Shown here: positions 1 through 6,981 of the stretch, in pieces
Layout of the letters: every line of letters starts with the position of its first letter
Numbering within the stretch: the stretch's first letter is position 1
Origin: DASUFH01 sp036274645
GTDB taxonomy: Bacteria; Acidobacteriota; Terriglobia; 20CM-2-55-15
Direction: 5' to 3'
Length of the DNA stretch: 27,239 bases
Assembly: GCA_036274645.1 (NCBI GenBank)
Contig: DASUFH010000148.1
Span: 1-27,239, forward strand
The notes under the pieces: generated by a model
What the model was told of the DNA's origin: nothing
Seen by the model: only the letters and a program-made list of their open reading frames with translations
Database searches by the model: none
Program-made: the position numbers and the translations under genes

Positions 1-2300
1 GCTATCAGGTCCGCTTCGAAAACGCGACGAGCGCGGCGACCCGGATCAAGTTCGAAACCGAAGGTGTGCTGCTGCGCCAGCTGACGCAGAACACCGCGCT
101 CGACGGCATCCAGGCGCTCATCTTCGACGAGTTTCACGAGCGTCACCTTTGGGGCGACGTCACGCTGGCCTGCGCGCTCGATATCCAGGAGAGGCGCCGG
201 CCGGATCTGCTCATCCTGGTGATGTCCGCCACACTGGACGCGGCGGCGCTGGAGCCCTATCTCGCCCCCTGCTCCGTCGTGCGTTCGGAGGGCCGGATGT
301 TTCCTGTCGAGGTCGAATACCTGCCACGGCGGGCGGGCCCGACCGGGCCGCCGGTCTGGGAACTCGCGGCGGACGCGTTTGCCGCGCGCGCGGACGCCGA
401 TGGAGACGCCCTCGTATTCATGCCCGGCGGCTACGAGATTAACCGCACGCTTGACGCCATCCGGCAGCGGCCGGAGTCGCGTGGCCGCCTGCTGTTTCCC
501 CTGCACGGAGAACTTCCCGCCGATGATCAGGACGCCGCGGTGGCGCGTCATGACCGGCCGAAAGTTGTGGTGGCCACGAACGTCGCGGAAACGTCCATCA
601 CCATCGATGGCGTGCGGCTGGTCATCGACAGCGGGCTGGCGCGCATTCCCCGCTACGATCCCCATCGCGGCATCAATACGCTGCTGGTCGAGCGGATTGC
701 GCGTTCCAGCGCCGAGCAGCGCGCCGGACGCGCCGGACGTACCGCGCCGGGACGGTGCGTCCGGCTGTGGTCAAAAGCGGAGCACGATGAGCGCGCCGCG
801 CAGGAACTGCCCGAAATTCAACGTCTCGATATCTCTGAAGCTGTTCTGACACTGAAGGCCTGTGGACATGAAGATCTGCGGCGCTTTCGATGGTTTGAGG
901 CGCCCCGGGCCGCGGCGCTCGACGACGCCGAAGAGTTGCTGGTCGACCTCGGAGCGCTGGAGCCGGCCTCACGCGGAGGCGCGGTGACGCCGATGGGCCG
1001 TCAGATGCTGGCCTTTCCGCTCCACCCGCGCTACGCGCGGATGCTGTTGGCAGCCAGCGAATACAACTGCGTGCGCGAAGCGTGCCTGGTGGCCGCGCTC
1101 ACCCAGGGACGGGATCTGCTCGAGCGCAATCCCTCGCCAACCGCCGCCGAACGCCGTGAAGAACTGTGGTCCGGCGATGGCGCCTCCGATTTCGAACGTT
1201 TGATGAGCGCCTGGCGCTATGCGGCGGCCCAGCGTTTTCAGCGCGAACCGCTGCAGCGGGCCGGCATCCATGCCGGGGCCGCCCGGCAGACCGGCGCGCT
1301 CTACCAGCAGTTTCTCGGCATCGCCCGCTCCGAAGGCCTTCCCGTCGAAGCCGGCGAACCGGCGCCCCGCATGACTGACGCGTTGCGCCAATGCATCCTG
1401 ATCGCATTCAGCGACCGGGTGGGCCGGCGCGTCGACGAAGGGACCCTGCGCTGCGAACTCGTCCATGGACGCCGCGGCGTTCTCGCGCGGGAAAGCGCGG
1501 CGAGGCAACGGCCGCTGCTGGTGTTTGCGGAAGTCCGTGAAGTGGACCGCCGAAAAGGCGACGTCAACACCGTGCTGTCGCTGGCGACAGGCATCGAACC
1601 TGGCTGGCTGCAGCACCTGTTCCCTGAAGATGTGATGGAGGAACAGAGCGTCACCTACGACTCCGCCACACGCCGTGTCGAAGCCAGCCGGATCACACGG
1701 TTCCGCGGCCTCGCCCTGTCGAGCCGGAAGATCGATCCGCCCGCCGATGCGGCGGCGCGCGCCCTGGCCGACGAGATCGCCGCGGGAAGACTCCAGCTGC
1801 CGTTGTGGGATCACGCCGTCGAACAGTGGATCCTCCGGCTCAACCTTCTCGCCGTATGGCGGCCGGAACTCGGACTGCCTCCGCTCGGCGCGGAGGATCG
1901 CCGGCACATCTTCGAACAGATCTGCCTCGGCGCCACCAGCTACAAGGACCTCAAGGATCGCCCGGTGGCATCCGCCGTCCGATCGTGGCTCTCCGGCGCC
2001 CAGCGCGAGATCCTCGACAAATACGCGCCGGAACGCGTAAAACTGTCCAACGGGAGGACGCCCAAAGTCACCTACGTCGACGGCGGCCCGCCCTTCATCG
2101 CCCTGCGCATCCAGGAACTGTTCGGCGTTACCGCGTGCCCGCGAATCGCGCTCGGCTCGGTGGCGATCAGCGTGCATATTCTTGCGCCGAGCATGAGACC
2201 CGTTCAGGTGACTGAAGATCTCGAGAGTTTCTGGCGCGAGAGCTATCCGCAGATCAAACCCGCTCTGCAGCGGAAGTATCCCAAACACGAGTGGCGATAA
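1..2300 (+). CDS. hrpB: ATP-dependent helicase HrpB (5' end cut off by window)
   Basis: DEAH-box superfamily 2 RNA helicase of the HrpB type; its cellular role is poorly defined in most bacteria. The reading frame is already open at base 3, with family-like residues (YQVRFENATS) ahead of any start codon, so the true start lies left of the window. The visible motifs are DEFHER (motif II, near base 126), MSATLD (motif III), VATNVAETSITIDG (motif V), and SAEQRAGRAGRT (motif VI, near base 708). The C-terminal half fits the HrpB-specific domain and ends in YPKHEWR, which resembles the usual HrpB ending YPKHPW. About 765 residues are present, so only the Walker A region is missing. The next gene starts 15 bp downstream, so the two are probably cotranscribed. 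The family call is secure. Confidence 0.93.
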   Translation, partial: YQVRFENATSAATRIKFETEGVLLRQLTQNTALDGIQALIFDEFHERHLWGDVTLACALDIQERRRPDLLILVMSATLDAAALEPYLAPCSVVRSEGRMFPVEVEYLPRRAGPTGPPVWELAADAFAARADADGDALVFMPGGYEINRTLDAIRQRPESRGRLLFPLHGELPADDQDAAVARHDRPKVVVATNVAETSITIDGVRLVIDSGLARIPRYDPHRGINTLLVERIARSSAEQRAGRAGRTAPGRCVRLWSKAEHDERAAQELPEIQRLDISEAVLTLKACGHEDLRRFRWFEAPRAAALDDAEELLVDLGALEPASRGGAVTPMGRQMLAFPLHPRYARMLLAASEYNCVREACLVAALTQGRDLLERNPSPTAAERREELWSGDGASDFERLMSAWRYAAAQRFQREPLQRAGIHAGAARQTGALYQQFLGIARSEGLPVEAGEPAPRMTDALRQCILIAFSDRVGRRVDEGTLRCELVHGRRGVLARESAARQRPLLVFAEVREVDRRKGDVNTVLSLATGIEPGWLQHLFPEDVMEEQSVTYDSATRRVEASRITRFRGLALSSRKIDPPADAAARALADEIAAGRLQLPLWDHAVEQWILRLNLLAVWRPELGLPPLGAEDRRHIFEQICLGATSYKDLKDRPVASAVRSWLSGAQREILDKYAPERVKLSNGRTPKVTYVDGGPPFIALRIQELFGVTACPRIALGSVAISVHILAPSMRPVQVTEDLESFWRESYPQIKPALQRKYPKHEWR

Positions 2301-2315
2301 ACGCAGGAGAAACCC

Positions 2316-2735
2316 ATGAAGTCCTACCGCGAAGAACTGACATTCGAAACGAAAACCCGGCGCGCTTACATCAACATTACGCCCCAGGTGGAAGCCGCGC
2401 TGCGCAAGAGCGGCGTCAAAGAAGGGCTCTGCCTGGTCAATCCGATGCACATCAGCGCCAGCGTTTATATCAACGACGACGAGCCGGGCCTGCTGAAAGA
2501 CTACGACGCGTTTCTCGAGCGGCTTGCGCCGCATGAGCCCGTCGATCAATACCGTCACAACGACACCGGTGAAGACAACGCCGACGCGCACATCAAGCGT
2601 CAAATCATGGGCCGTGAGGTCGTGGTGGCCATTACCAACGGGCGGCTGGATTTCGGCACGTGGGAACAGATCTTTTATGGAGAGTTCGACGGACGCCGCA
2701 GGAAACGCGTATTGGTAAAGATCATCGGGGAGTAG
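2316..2735 (+). CDS. YjbQ / UPF0047 family protein
   Basis: 139 residues, which is the full length of the UPF0047/YjbQ family. Its members are small beta-rich oligomeric enzymes; E. coli YjbQ has a weak thiamine-phosphate synthase activity, but the physiological role is unsettled. Recognisable features are the N-terminal strand ending in AYINITPQVEAAL, the GLCLVNPMHISASVYIND segment (usually HTSA in this family), the YRHNDTGEDNADAHIKRQIMG segment with its conserved histidines, and the closing FGTWEQIFYGEFDG motif. The ATG at 2316 is preceded by GGAG at about 2307-2310. It follows hrpB by 15 bp, so an operon is likely. It converges with the gene ending at 2754, leaving only 18 bp between the stops. 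Confidence 0.9.
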   Translation: MKSYREELTFETKTRRAYINITPQVEAALRKSGVKEGLCLVNPMHISASVYINDDEPGLLKDYDAFLERLAPHEPVDQYRHNDTGEDNADAHIKRQIMGREVVVAITNGRLDFGTWEQIFYGEFDGRRRKRVLVKIIGE

Positions 2736-2753
2736 CCGTATTGACGAAACACG

Positions 2754-4139
2754 TCATGGCTGCTCGACTAATGTAACTTCGGCGCCAAGCTCCAGACGGA
2801 AACGTCCGCGGCCCGATTGCGCGATGCGAATCTCCGGGCATCGCTCCTCTAATCGGCGACGAAGGAGGATGAGGCGGCTTTCGAGGTTGTCCTTGAATTC
2901 CGGCAGATTCAGGGATTTGTCCAGACGCAGCCGACGGTTGGTGAACTCCATGACTCCACCGGTCTGATGGTCCCGCAGAAGCTTCCACAGGATCCGCGCC
3001 GGCACGCTCCGCACAACGTATTCCCCGTCGATCAGGATGCACTCCTCAGCCCTGTAGTATTCCACGTGGATTCGAGATCCACGGCACAACTCGAGAATCG
3101 GGGCAGCCGCTGCGGACGCCGCTGCCGGTCGCTCTTCCGGATCTTCAATCCGCTCGCGGAGAAGCGCGTTCTGGATCGCGATGGCCAGGTAGCCTCCGAG
3201 AACTTCAATGTATGCGCGATCCTCCTCATGGAAGCGGTACGACCGGTCCGTCTCGATACAGAGCACACCGATGAGTTCGTCGCGTACAATCAAGGGAACC
3301 CCCAACTGACTTGCCGGATCCGCCAGGCCCGGGAGCGGAATGCGCCGGTCGGACATGCTGAGCCCATGTTCGGCGACTCGCCTGGCGACCGCATTTGCAT
3401 AGAGCATCTGGCGCAACATCCCTGAGATCCGGATGGGCTTCCTCGCTTCCGCGACTAATCCGATGATCCCTTCTCCGAACCGTACTTCGGAACCAACCCC
3501 GCCCTCGGGATAGCCACGACTGGCGATCATTTCCAGGCGATCGGGACGCTCCGACGCCAGCAGGAGCATGCTGTGGCGGAAACCGAAAATCCTTTCGAGA
3601 GTTTCCAGAATGGCGTCGAGCAGACCGTCCAGTGTGGACGCCTGTTGAATGCGCTCGGCAATCTCCTGCAGCGCCCTCATCGTAAACGGCAACCGGGCGG
3701 CCGGGGAATCGTCCGTTCTCGCCGGCGCGGCCGGGAGCCCGTTTTCGTATTCGATCCGCTGGACGGCTAACACTTCATAGATGTCCGCGCCCAGAAGTTT
3801 GAATATGCCCTTGAGCCCGCTATAGGACGCAATGGCCTCGATACGGAGTCGCATCGATTCAAACGTTGGCCCTTCGGTCTCCGTTCGGACGAATTGCAGA
3901 CGCAACGTATAGGCGCACATGGTGTCCGGATCACAGAGACGCACGACGGCATTCGGATTCTCCGCGATGTTGCGCTTGCTCTTGTTGAAAAACTGGAACG
4001 AGAGCGCCACGTGCCGCGAATCGACATAATCCACATGGCTCAGAATCGCCACATTGGGAACGCCGGCGCGCGAGCACGTACACAGCCACGCGGGGATCAG
4101 TCCCTGGAAACAGGAGGCCAGGCTCTCCAGTGTGATCAC
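2754..4139 (-). CDS. PNPOx-like / GAF / OmpR-type winged-helix fusion, putative transcription regulator
   Basis: 461 residues in three parts. Residues 1-130 resemble a pyridoxamine 5'-phosphate oxidase-like split barrel (FMN or heme binding in relatives), with VALSFQFFNKSKRN and NPNAVVRLCDPDT. Residues about 154-330 form a GAF sensor domain (QASTLDGLLDAILETLERIFGF, FGEGIIGLVAEARKPI, GVPLIVRDELIGVLCIE). Residues about 355-452 fit an OmpR/PhoB/SARP-type winged helix: an N-terminal strand around ILIDGEYVVRS, helix RILWKLLRDHQTGG, a second helix with ILLRRRLEE, and the wing RGRFRLEL. The start is GTG at 4139, overlapping the upstream stop as GTGA, so translation is probably coupled. I infer a ligand- or redox-responsive regulator. 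No receiver or kinase domain is present. The winged-helix call rests on pattern only. Confidence 0.72.
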   Translation of the reverse strand: MITLESLASCFQGLIPAWLCTCSRAGVPNVAILSHVDYVDSRHVALSFQFFNKSKRNIAENPNAVVRLCDPDTMCAYTLRLQFVRTETEGPTFESMRLRIEAIASYSGLKGIFKLLGADIYEVLAVQRIEYENGLPAAPARTDDSPAARLPFTMRALQEIAERIQQASTLDGLLDAILETLERIFGFRHSMLLLASERPDRLEMIASRGYPEGGVGSEVRFGEGIIGLVAEARKPIRISGMLRQMLYANAVARRVAEHGLSMSDRRIPLPGLADPASQLGVPLIVRDELIGVLCIETDRSYRFHEEDRAYIEVLGGYLAIAIQNALLRERIEDPEERPAAASAAAAPILELCRGSRIHVEYYRAEECILIDGEYVVRSVPARILWKLLRDHQTGGVMEFTNRRLRLDKSLNLPEFKDNLESRLILLRRRLEERCPEIRIAQSGRGRFRLELGAEVTLVEQP

Positions 4140-4609
4140 GAAATCCGCTCCCCCGCGCCAGGTCCCGGAGTCTGCTCGAACATCTCGGTGACGCGGAATT
4201 CAATCGCCGCGCACGGCCAGACGGACCACCCCAGAACCATGGAACGCGCAAACCCGATGGCCTCCAGATCCTTGTTGAATGCGGCCACCTGCCGTTCAAT
4301 CTCCGCCCGCTCGCCGGTTCGGGCCGAACGCGTGGAGACGAAAGCGCCTTTTATCTGGCATGCGCGATGACTGGTCGGGAGGTCAAATGCCACCGCAATC
4401 TCGGGGTGAGTCCGGAGATTTCGCAGGATCGTCCTGGCGGCCTCCTTGTGCAGGAAGATGGTCAGCTGATCGCGATCGGTGTTGACGCGCGCAGCCCATG
4501 CGACGACAACCTCCGGGCGAAGATCGCCGTCCCGGGCGCCGACAGTGATCGAGAGACCAGACTCCAGAAAACCTGCCAGTTCATCGAAAATGAGTCTTCT
4601 GTCGGCCAC
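4136..4609 (-). CDS. Pyridoxamine 5'-phosphate oxidase-like (split-barrel) protein
   Basis: 157 residues resembling the PNPOx-like flavin-binding split-barrel family. The pattern is an N-terminal helix with LAGFLESGLSITVGARDGDLRPEVVVAW, then LTIFLHKEAARTILRNLRTHPEIAVAFDLP, and the core strand QIKGAFVS. Relatives bind FMN, F420 or heme; the substrate here is unknown. The start is GTG at 4609. A promoter-like pair, TAGACA (4640-4645) and TAAGAT (4618-4623), leaves only 8 nt before this GTG, which suggests a leaderless message. The gene overlaps the downstream fusion gene by 4 bp. Because that partner begins with its own split barrel, the two may act as one sensory unit, but this is inference. 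Confidence 0.75.
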   Translation of the reverse strand: MADRRLIFDELAGFLESGLSITVGARDGDLRPEVVVAWAARVNTDRDQLTIFLHKEAARTILRNLRTHPEIAVAFDLPTSHRACQIKGAFVSTRSARTGERAEIERQVAAFNKDLEAIGFARSMVLGWSVWPCAAIEFRVTEMFEQTPGPGAGERIS

Positions 4610-4617
4610 GGCCCAAC

Positions 4618-4645
4618 ATCTTAGGAAAAGTTTAGGAAATGTCTA
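4618..4645 (-). promoter_or_regulatory. Candidate sigma70-type promoter of the split-barrel/GAF operon
   Basis: On the minus strand a TAGACA box (5 of 6 matches to TTGACA) is followed after 16 nt by TAAGAT (4 of 6 matches to TATAAT). The distance from the -10 box to the GTG at 4609 is 8 nt, so the transcript would start at or next to the start codon. The boxes overlap the direct repeats at 4621-4660. Confidence 0.5.
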
Positions 4646-4660
4646 GGAATCATTAAGGAA
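4621..4660. promoter_or_regulatory. Four heptamer direct repeats with 11-bp spacing (candidate operator)
   Basis: TTAGGAA at 4621-4627, TTAGGAA at 4632-4638, CTAGGAA at 4643-4649 and TAAGGAA at about 4654-4660 are each separated by 4 nt. The GGAA cores start at 4624, 4635, 4646 and 4657, an exact 11-bp period of one helical turn. Heptamer-plus-4 direct repeats are the binding layout of OmpR/PhoB/SARP-type winged-helix proteins. The sites lie between two divergent operons and overlap the minus-strand promoter. One of those operons encodes such a winged helix, so autoregulation is a reasonable inference. Confidence 0.6.
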
Positions 4661-4738
4661 ACCGCTTCTTCGGAACTTGCTAGCTTGGACAGGTCGCGAT
4701 CACAACGGCGTGATCGCCAGAAAACCAAAGGAGGTTCG

Positions 4739-5329
4739 ATGAAACGCAATTCCCTTTTTTCGCTCAGCGCCGCCGCCGCCCTCGGACTGGTCGGCGTCGT
4801 CCTCGCCATCCAGCCGGCCAGTTCCGCCGCCCTTCAGGACGCCGATTCTCAAACGATTCGTGAGGTGGCGCGTGGCGGGTATCTGGTCAAGATCATGGGC
4901 TGCAACGACTGCCATACGCCCTGGAAAGTCAGCCCGGACGGTCATGCTGAACCGGACATGACGCGCATGTTATCGGGTCACCCCCAGGACCTGGTCATGC
5001 CTCCGCTCAAACCGGCCGAAGCCCCGTGGGCATGGACCGGAGCCGGCACCAATACCGCCTTCTCCGGCCCCTGGGGTGTCAGTTTCACCGCCAATCTGAC
5101 GCCCGACATCGAAACCGGCCTCGGCAAATGGAACGCGGACACGTTCGTCCGGGCGCTGCGGACAGGGAGACACGAGGGACAGGGGAGACCGATCCTTCCA
5201 CCAATGCCGTATCCCATGTATCGAAACGCCACCGACGAAGATCTCCACGCGATCTTTACGTTCCTTCAATCCATTCCGCCGATCCGCAACCGCGTCCCGC
5301 AACCGATCGATCCGCCGGAGAGTGAGTGA
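4739..5329 (+). CDS. Exported mono-heme c-type cytochrome
   Basis: 196 residues from the ATG at 4739, chosen because a strong AAAGGAGG ribosome site lies at 4727-4734 and because a Sec signal peptide follows at once (MKRNSLFSLSAAAALGLVGVVLAIQPASSAA). An in-frame upstream start at 4685 would bury that signal. One heme site is visible, CNDCH in GYLVKIMGCNDCHTPW. The region PPMPYPMYRNATDEDLHAIFTFLQSIPP near the end fits the axial methionine and C-terminal helix of class I cytochrome c. The middle SGPWGVSFTANLTPD is typical of periplasmic cytochromes of the c-553-like group. The next gene overlaps by one base, so a cytochrome operon is likely. An electron-transfer role in the periplasm is inferred. 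Confidence 0.85.
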   Translation: MKRNSLFSLSAAAALGLVGVVLAIQPASSAALQDADSQTIREVARGGYLVKIMGCNDCHTPWKVSPDGHAEPDMTRMLSGHPQDLVMPPLKPAEAPWAWTGAGTNTAFSGPWGVSFTANLTPDIETGLGKWNADTFVRALRTGRHEGQGRPILPPMPYPMYRNATDEDLHAIFTFLQSIPPIRNRVPQPIDPPESE

Positions 5330-6423
5330 TGCGTCATCGAAGTCGGATCGCGCCGATTGCGGGGGCGGTGTTAAGCGCGGTCACAACCATAACCATTCTC
5401 GGAGGGGCGTTCGCCGGCGAACCCCCCTCCGAAGCGCCCGCGCGAAACGACGGCCCGGTTGTCCCGCTGCGACTCTCGGATACCGGGCTCTACGGCGCCG
5501 GGGGCGCGATCGACCCGCGCAATCGTCCATTCGTTCCACAGTACCCGCTATGGTCGGACGGCGCGGAAAAGCAACGCTGGATACGCCTGCCGGAAAACAC
5601 CCCTATCGACATTTCGGATATTGACGCGTGGCGCTTTCCGGTGGGCGCCCGATTCTGGAAGCAATTCTCCTGGAACGGCCGGAAGATTGAGACTCGGATG
5701 ATCTGGAAGGCCGGCGAAAACGACTGGATTTTCGCGACGTATGTCTGGGCTGAGGATCAACGGGACGCCGTGCTGGCGCCCGAAACGGGCGTGCCGAACG
5801 TCGTTGAGGTCGGGCGGGGAAAGCGTCACTCGATTCCGGCGATCGAGGACTGCCATACCTGCCATCTGTCTTCACCCGCCGTTGTGCTGGGCTTCAATGC
5901 GCTCCAGTTGTCCGACGATCGCGACCCCATGGCGCCGCACGCGGAGCCCCTTTCGCCATCGGCGGTCACGCTGCGGACACTGCTGGATCAGAATCGCCTT
6001 CATCCAGCGCGCCCGGACCTGGCCGCGCATCCCCCCCGCATCCGCGAAACCGATCCTGTTGGCCGCGCCGCGCTCGGCTATCTTTCCGCCAACTGCGGAG
6101 GCTGCCACAACGATCGGGGTCCCCTCGCTCGCCTCGGCCTTGTGCTGCTCCACGACACGGATCCTGATGGCAAGTCCGGCGCCGACATGCCTGAACCGGC
6201 GCGCGCCACGGCAGTCAATGCCGCCGGCCGCTACGTGATGCCCGGAATTGCCCCGGAACGCTCCCGCACCGTGGCGCCGGGGGCGCCTGAACGAAGCGCG
6301 CTGCTCCATCGCATGCGATCGCGCCGGCCATCGTCTCAGATGCCACCACTCGGCACAGCGATACCCGACGAAGAGGCGGTGGAACTCGTCCGCCGCTGGA
6401 TCGAACAACTCGAACGGCGATGA
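5329..6423 (+). CDS. Exported di-heme cytochrome c (HNE_0200/SO2930-like)
   Basis: 364 residues from the ATG at 5329, which shares one base with the preceding TGA; an in-frame GTG at 5326 is an alternative. The ribosome site GGAGAG lies inside the end of the upstream gene. A signal peptide (hydrophobic stretch around IAGAVLSAVTTITILGGAFA) precedes a domain with PLWSDGAEKQRWIRLPE and FPVGARFWKQF, as in the HNE_0200/SO2930 family of c-type cytochromes. Two heme sites are visible: CHTCH in IEDCHTCHLSS, and CGGCH in SANCGGCHNDRG. The C-terminal SQMPPLGTAIPDEEAVELVRRWIEQL could supply an axial methionine. Coupling to the mono-heme gene suggests one periplasmic electron-transfer module; the substrate is unknown. 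Confidence 0.82.
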   Translation: MRHRSRIAPIAGAVLSAVTTITILGGAFAGEPPSEAPARNDGPVVPLRLSDTGLYGAGGAIDPRNRPFVPQYPLWSDGAEKQRWIRLPENTPIDISDIDAWRFPVGARFWKQFSWNGRKIETRMIWKAGENDWIFATYVWAEDQRDAVLAPETGVPNVVEVGRGKRHSIPAIEDCHTCHLSSPAVVLGFNALQLSDDRDPMAPHAEPLSPSAVTLRTLLDQNRLHPARPDLAAHPPRIRETDPVGRAALGYLSANCGGCHNDRGPLARLGLVLLHDTDPDGKSGADMPEPARATAVNAAGRYVMPGIAPERSRTVAPGAPERSALLHRMRSRRPSSQMPPLGTAIPDEEAVELVRRWIEQLERR

Positions 6424-6560
6424 AACGGGCCGAAGGGCGCCATCCGCGTCGTTAAACCTGCCCCCGGAACTGCGCGTCCCGAAGGCGGCACGCGCGCCGA
6501 TCGCCCACAACGAAGGCCCTCGAAGCGGTCACGAGAACGGACGTGGAGACCACCAGTCGC

Positions 6561-6590
6561 GTGGCAGTTTCCGGCAAAGCCGGATATATT
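6561..6590 (+). promoter_or_regulatory. Candidate promoter for the cysteine-rich orphan gene
   Basis: GTGGCA (6561-6566, 4 of 6 matches to TTGACA), an 18-nt spacer, then TATATT (6585-6590). The ATG at 6598 follows after 7 nt, so the message may be leaderless. No Shine-Dalgarno sequence is visible. Confidence 0.4.
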
Positions 6591-6597
6591 GAACCCG

Positions 6598-6969
6598 ATG
6601 CGTTATCTCGTCACCGCGCGGATCAAGGAAGGGCATGAACAGGCTCTCGATCGCGCCATTGAAAACGGCTCGCTGGGCCGCGGCTCGATTGCGGGAGATG
6701 AATACCAGCGCAACATGAATGACGCGCGGCAGCTCTCGGACGGCCGGCTCCAATGGGTCGAGATCTGCTATTGCCCCACGCCGCTGGAAGAAGAGCGGCC
6801 GTATTGGGAACAATACCTCGACCTGCTCAAGGTTCAGGACGCGCACGCGCGCAGCAAATGCCGCGACTGGAACGGTGAAGAAAGCTGGGCCTGCGAAAAC
6901 TGCGATTGCACCGCGCGGCTGGAAGAACGGCTCGCGCAAAAGGAAAAGCGATTTCGAGAAAGCCCGTGA
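6598..6969 (+). CDS. Small cysteine-rich conserved-looking protein of unknown function
   Basis: 123 residues from the ATG at 6598; a TTG nine bases upstream is in frame but lies inside the -10 box. I do not know a characterised family for it. The N-terminus (MRYLVTARIKEGHEQALDRAIENG) has the beta-helix pattern of a ferredoxin-like alpha-beta fold, as in small dimeric alpha-beta barrel proteins. Six cysteines are clustered: EICYCP, SKCRDW, and WACENCDC near the C-terminus. This suggests a metal or Fe-S site or disulfides. There is no signal peptide, so it is probably cytoplasmic. The acidic, charged composition and the GC-rich third positions match neighbouring genes. It converges with the gene ending at 6982. 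Confidence 0.75.
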   Translation: MRYLVTARIKEGHEQALDRAIENGSLGRGSIAGDEYQRNMNDARQLSDGRLQWVEICYCPTPLEEERPYWEQYLDLLKVQDAHARSKCRDWNGEESWACENCDCTARLEERLAQKEKRFRESP

Positions 6970-6981
6970 CCGGTTGCGCCT

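Noticed and set aside
969..2603. A 544-residue open frame antisense to hrpB
   Set aside because: It is a shadow of a clear helicase gene in GC-rich DNA and has low-complexity composition without family motifs.
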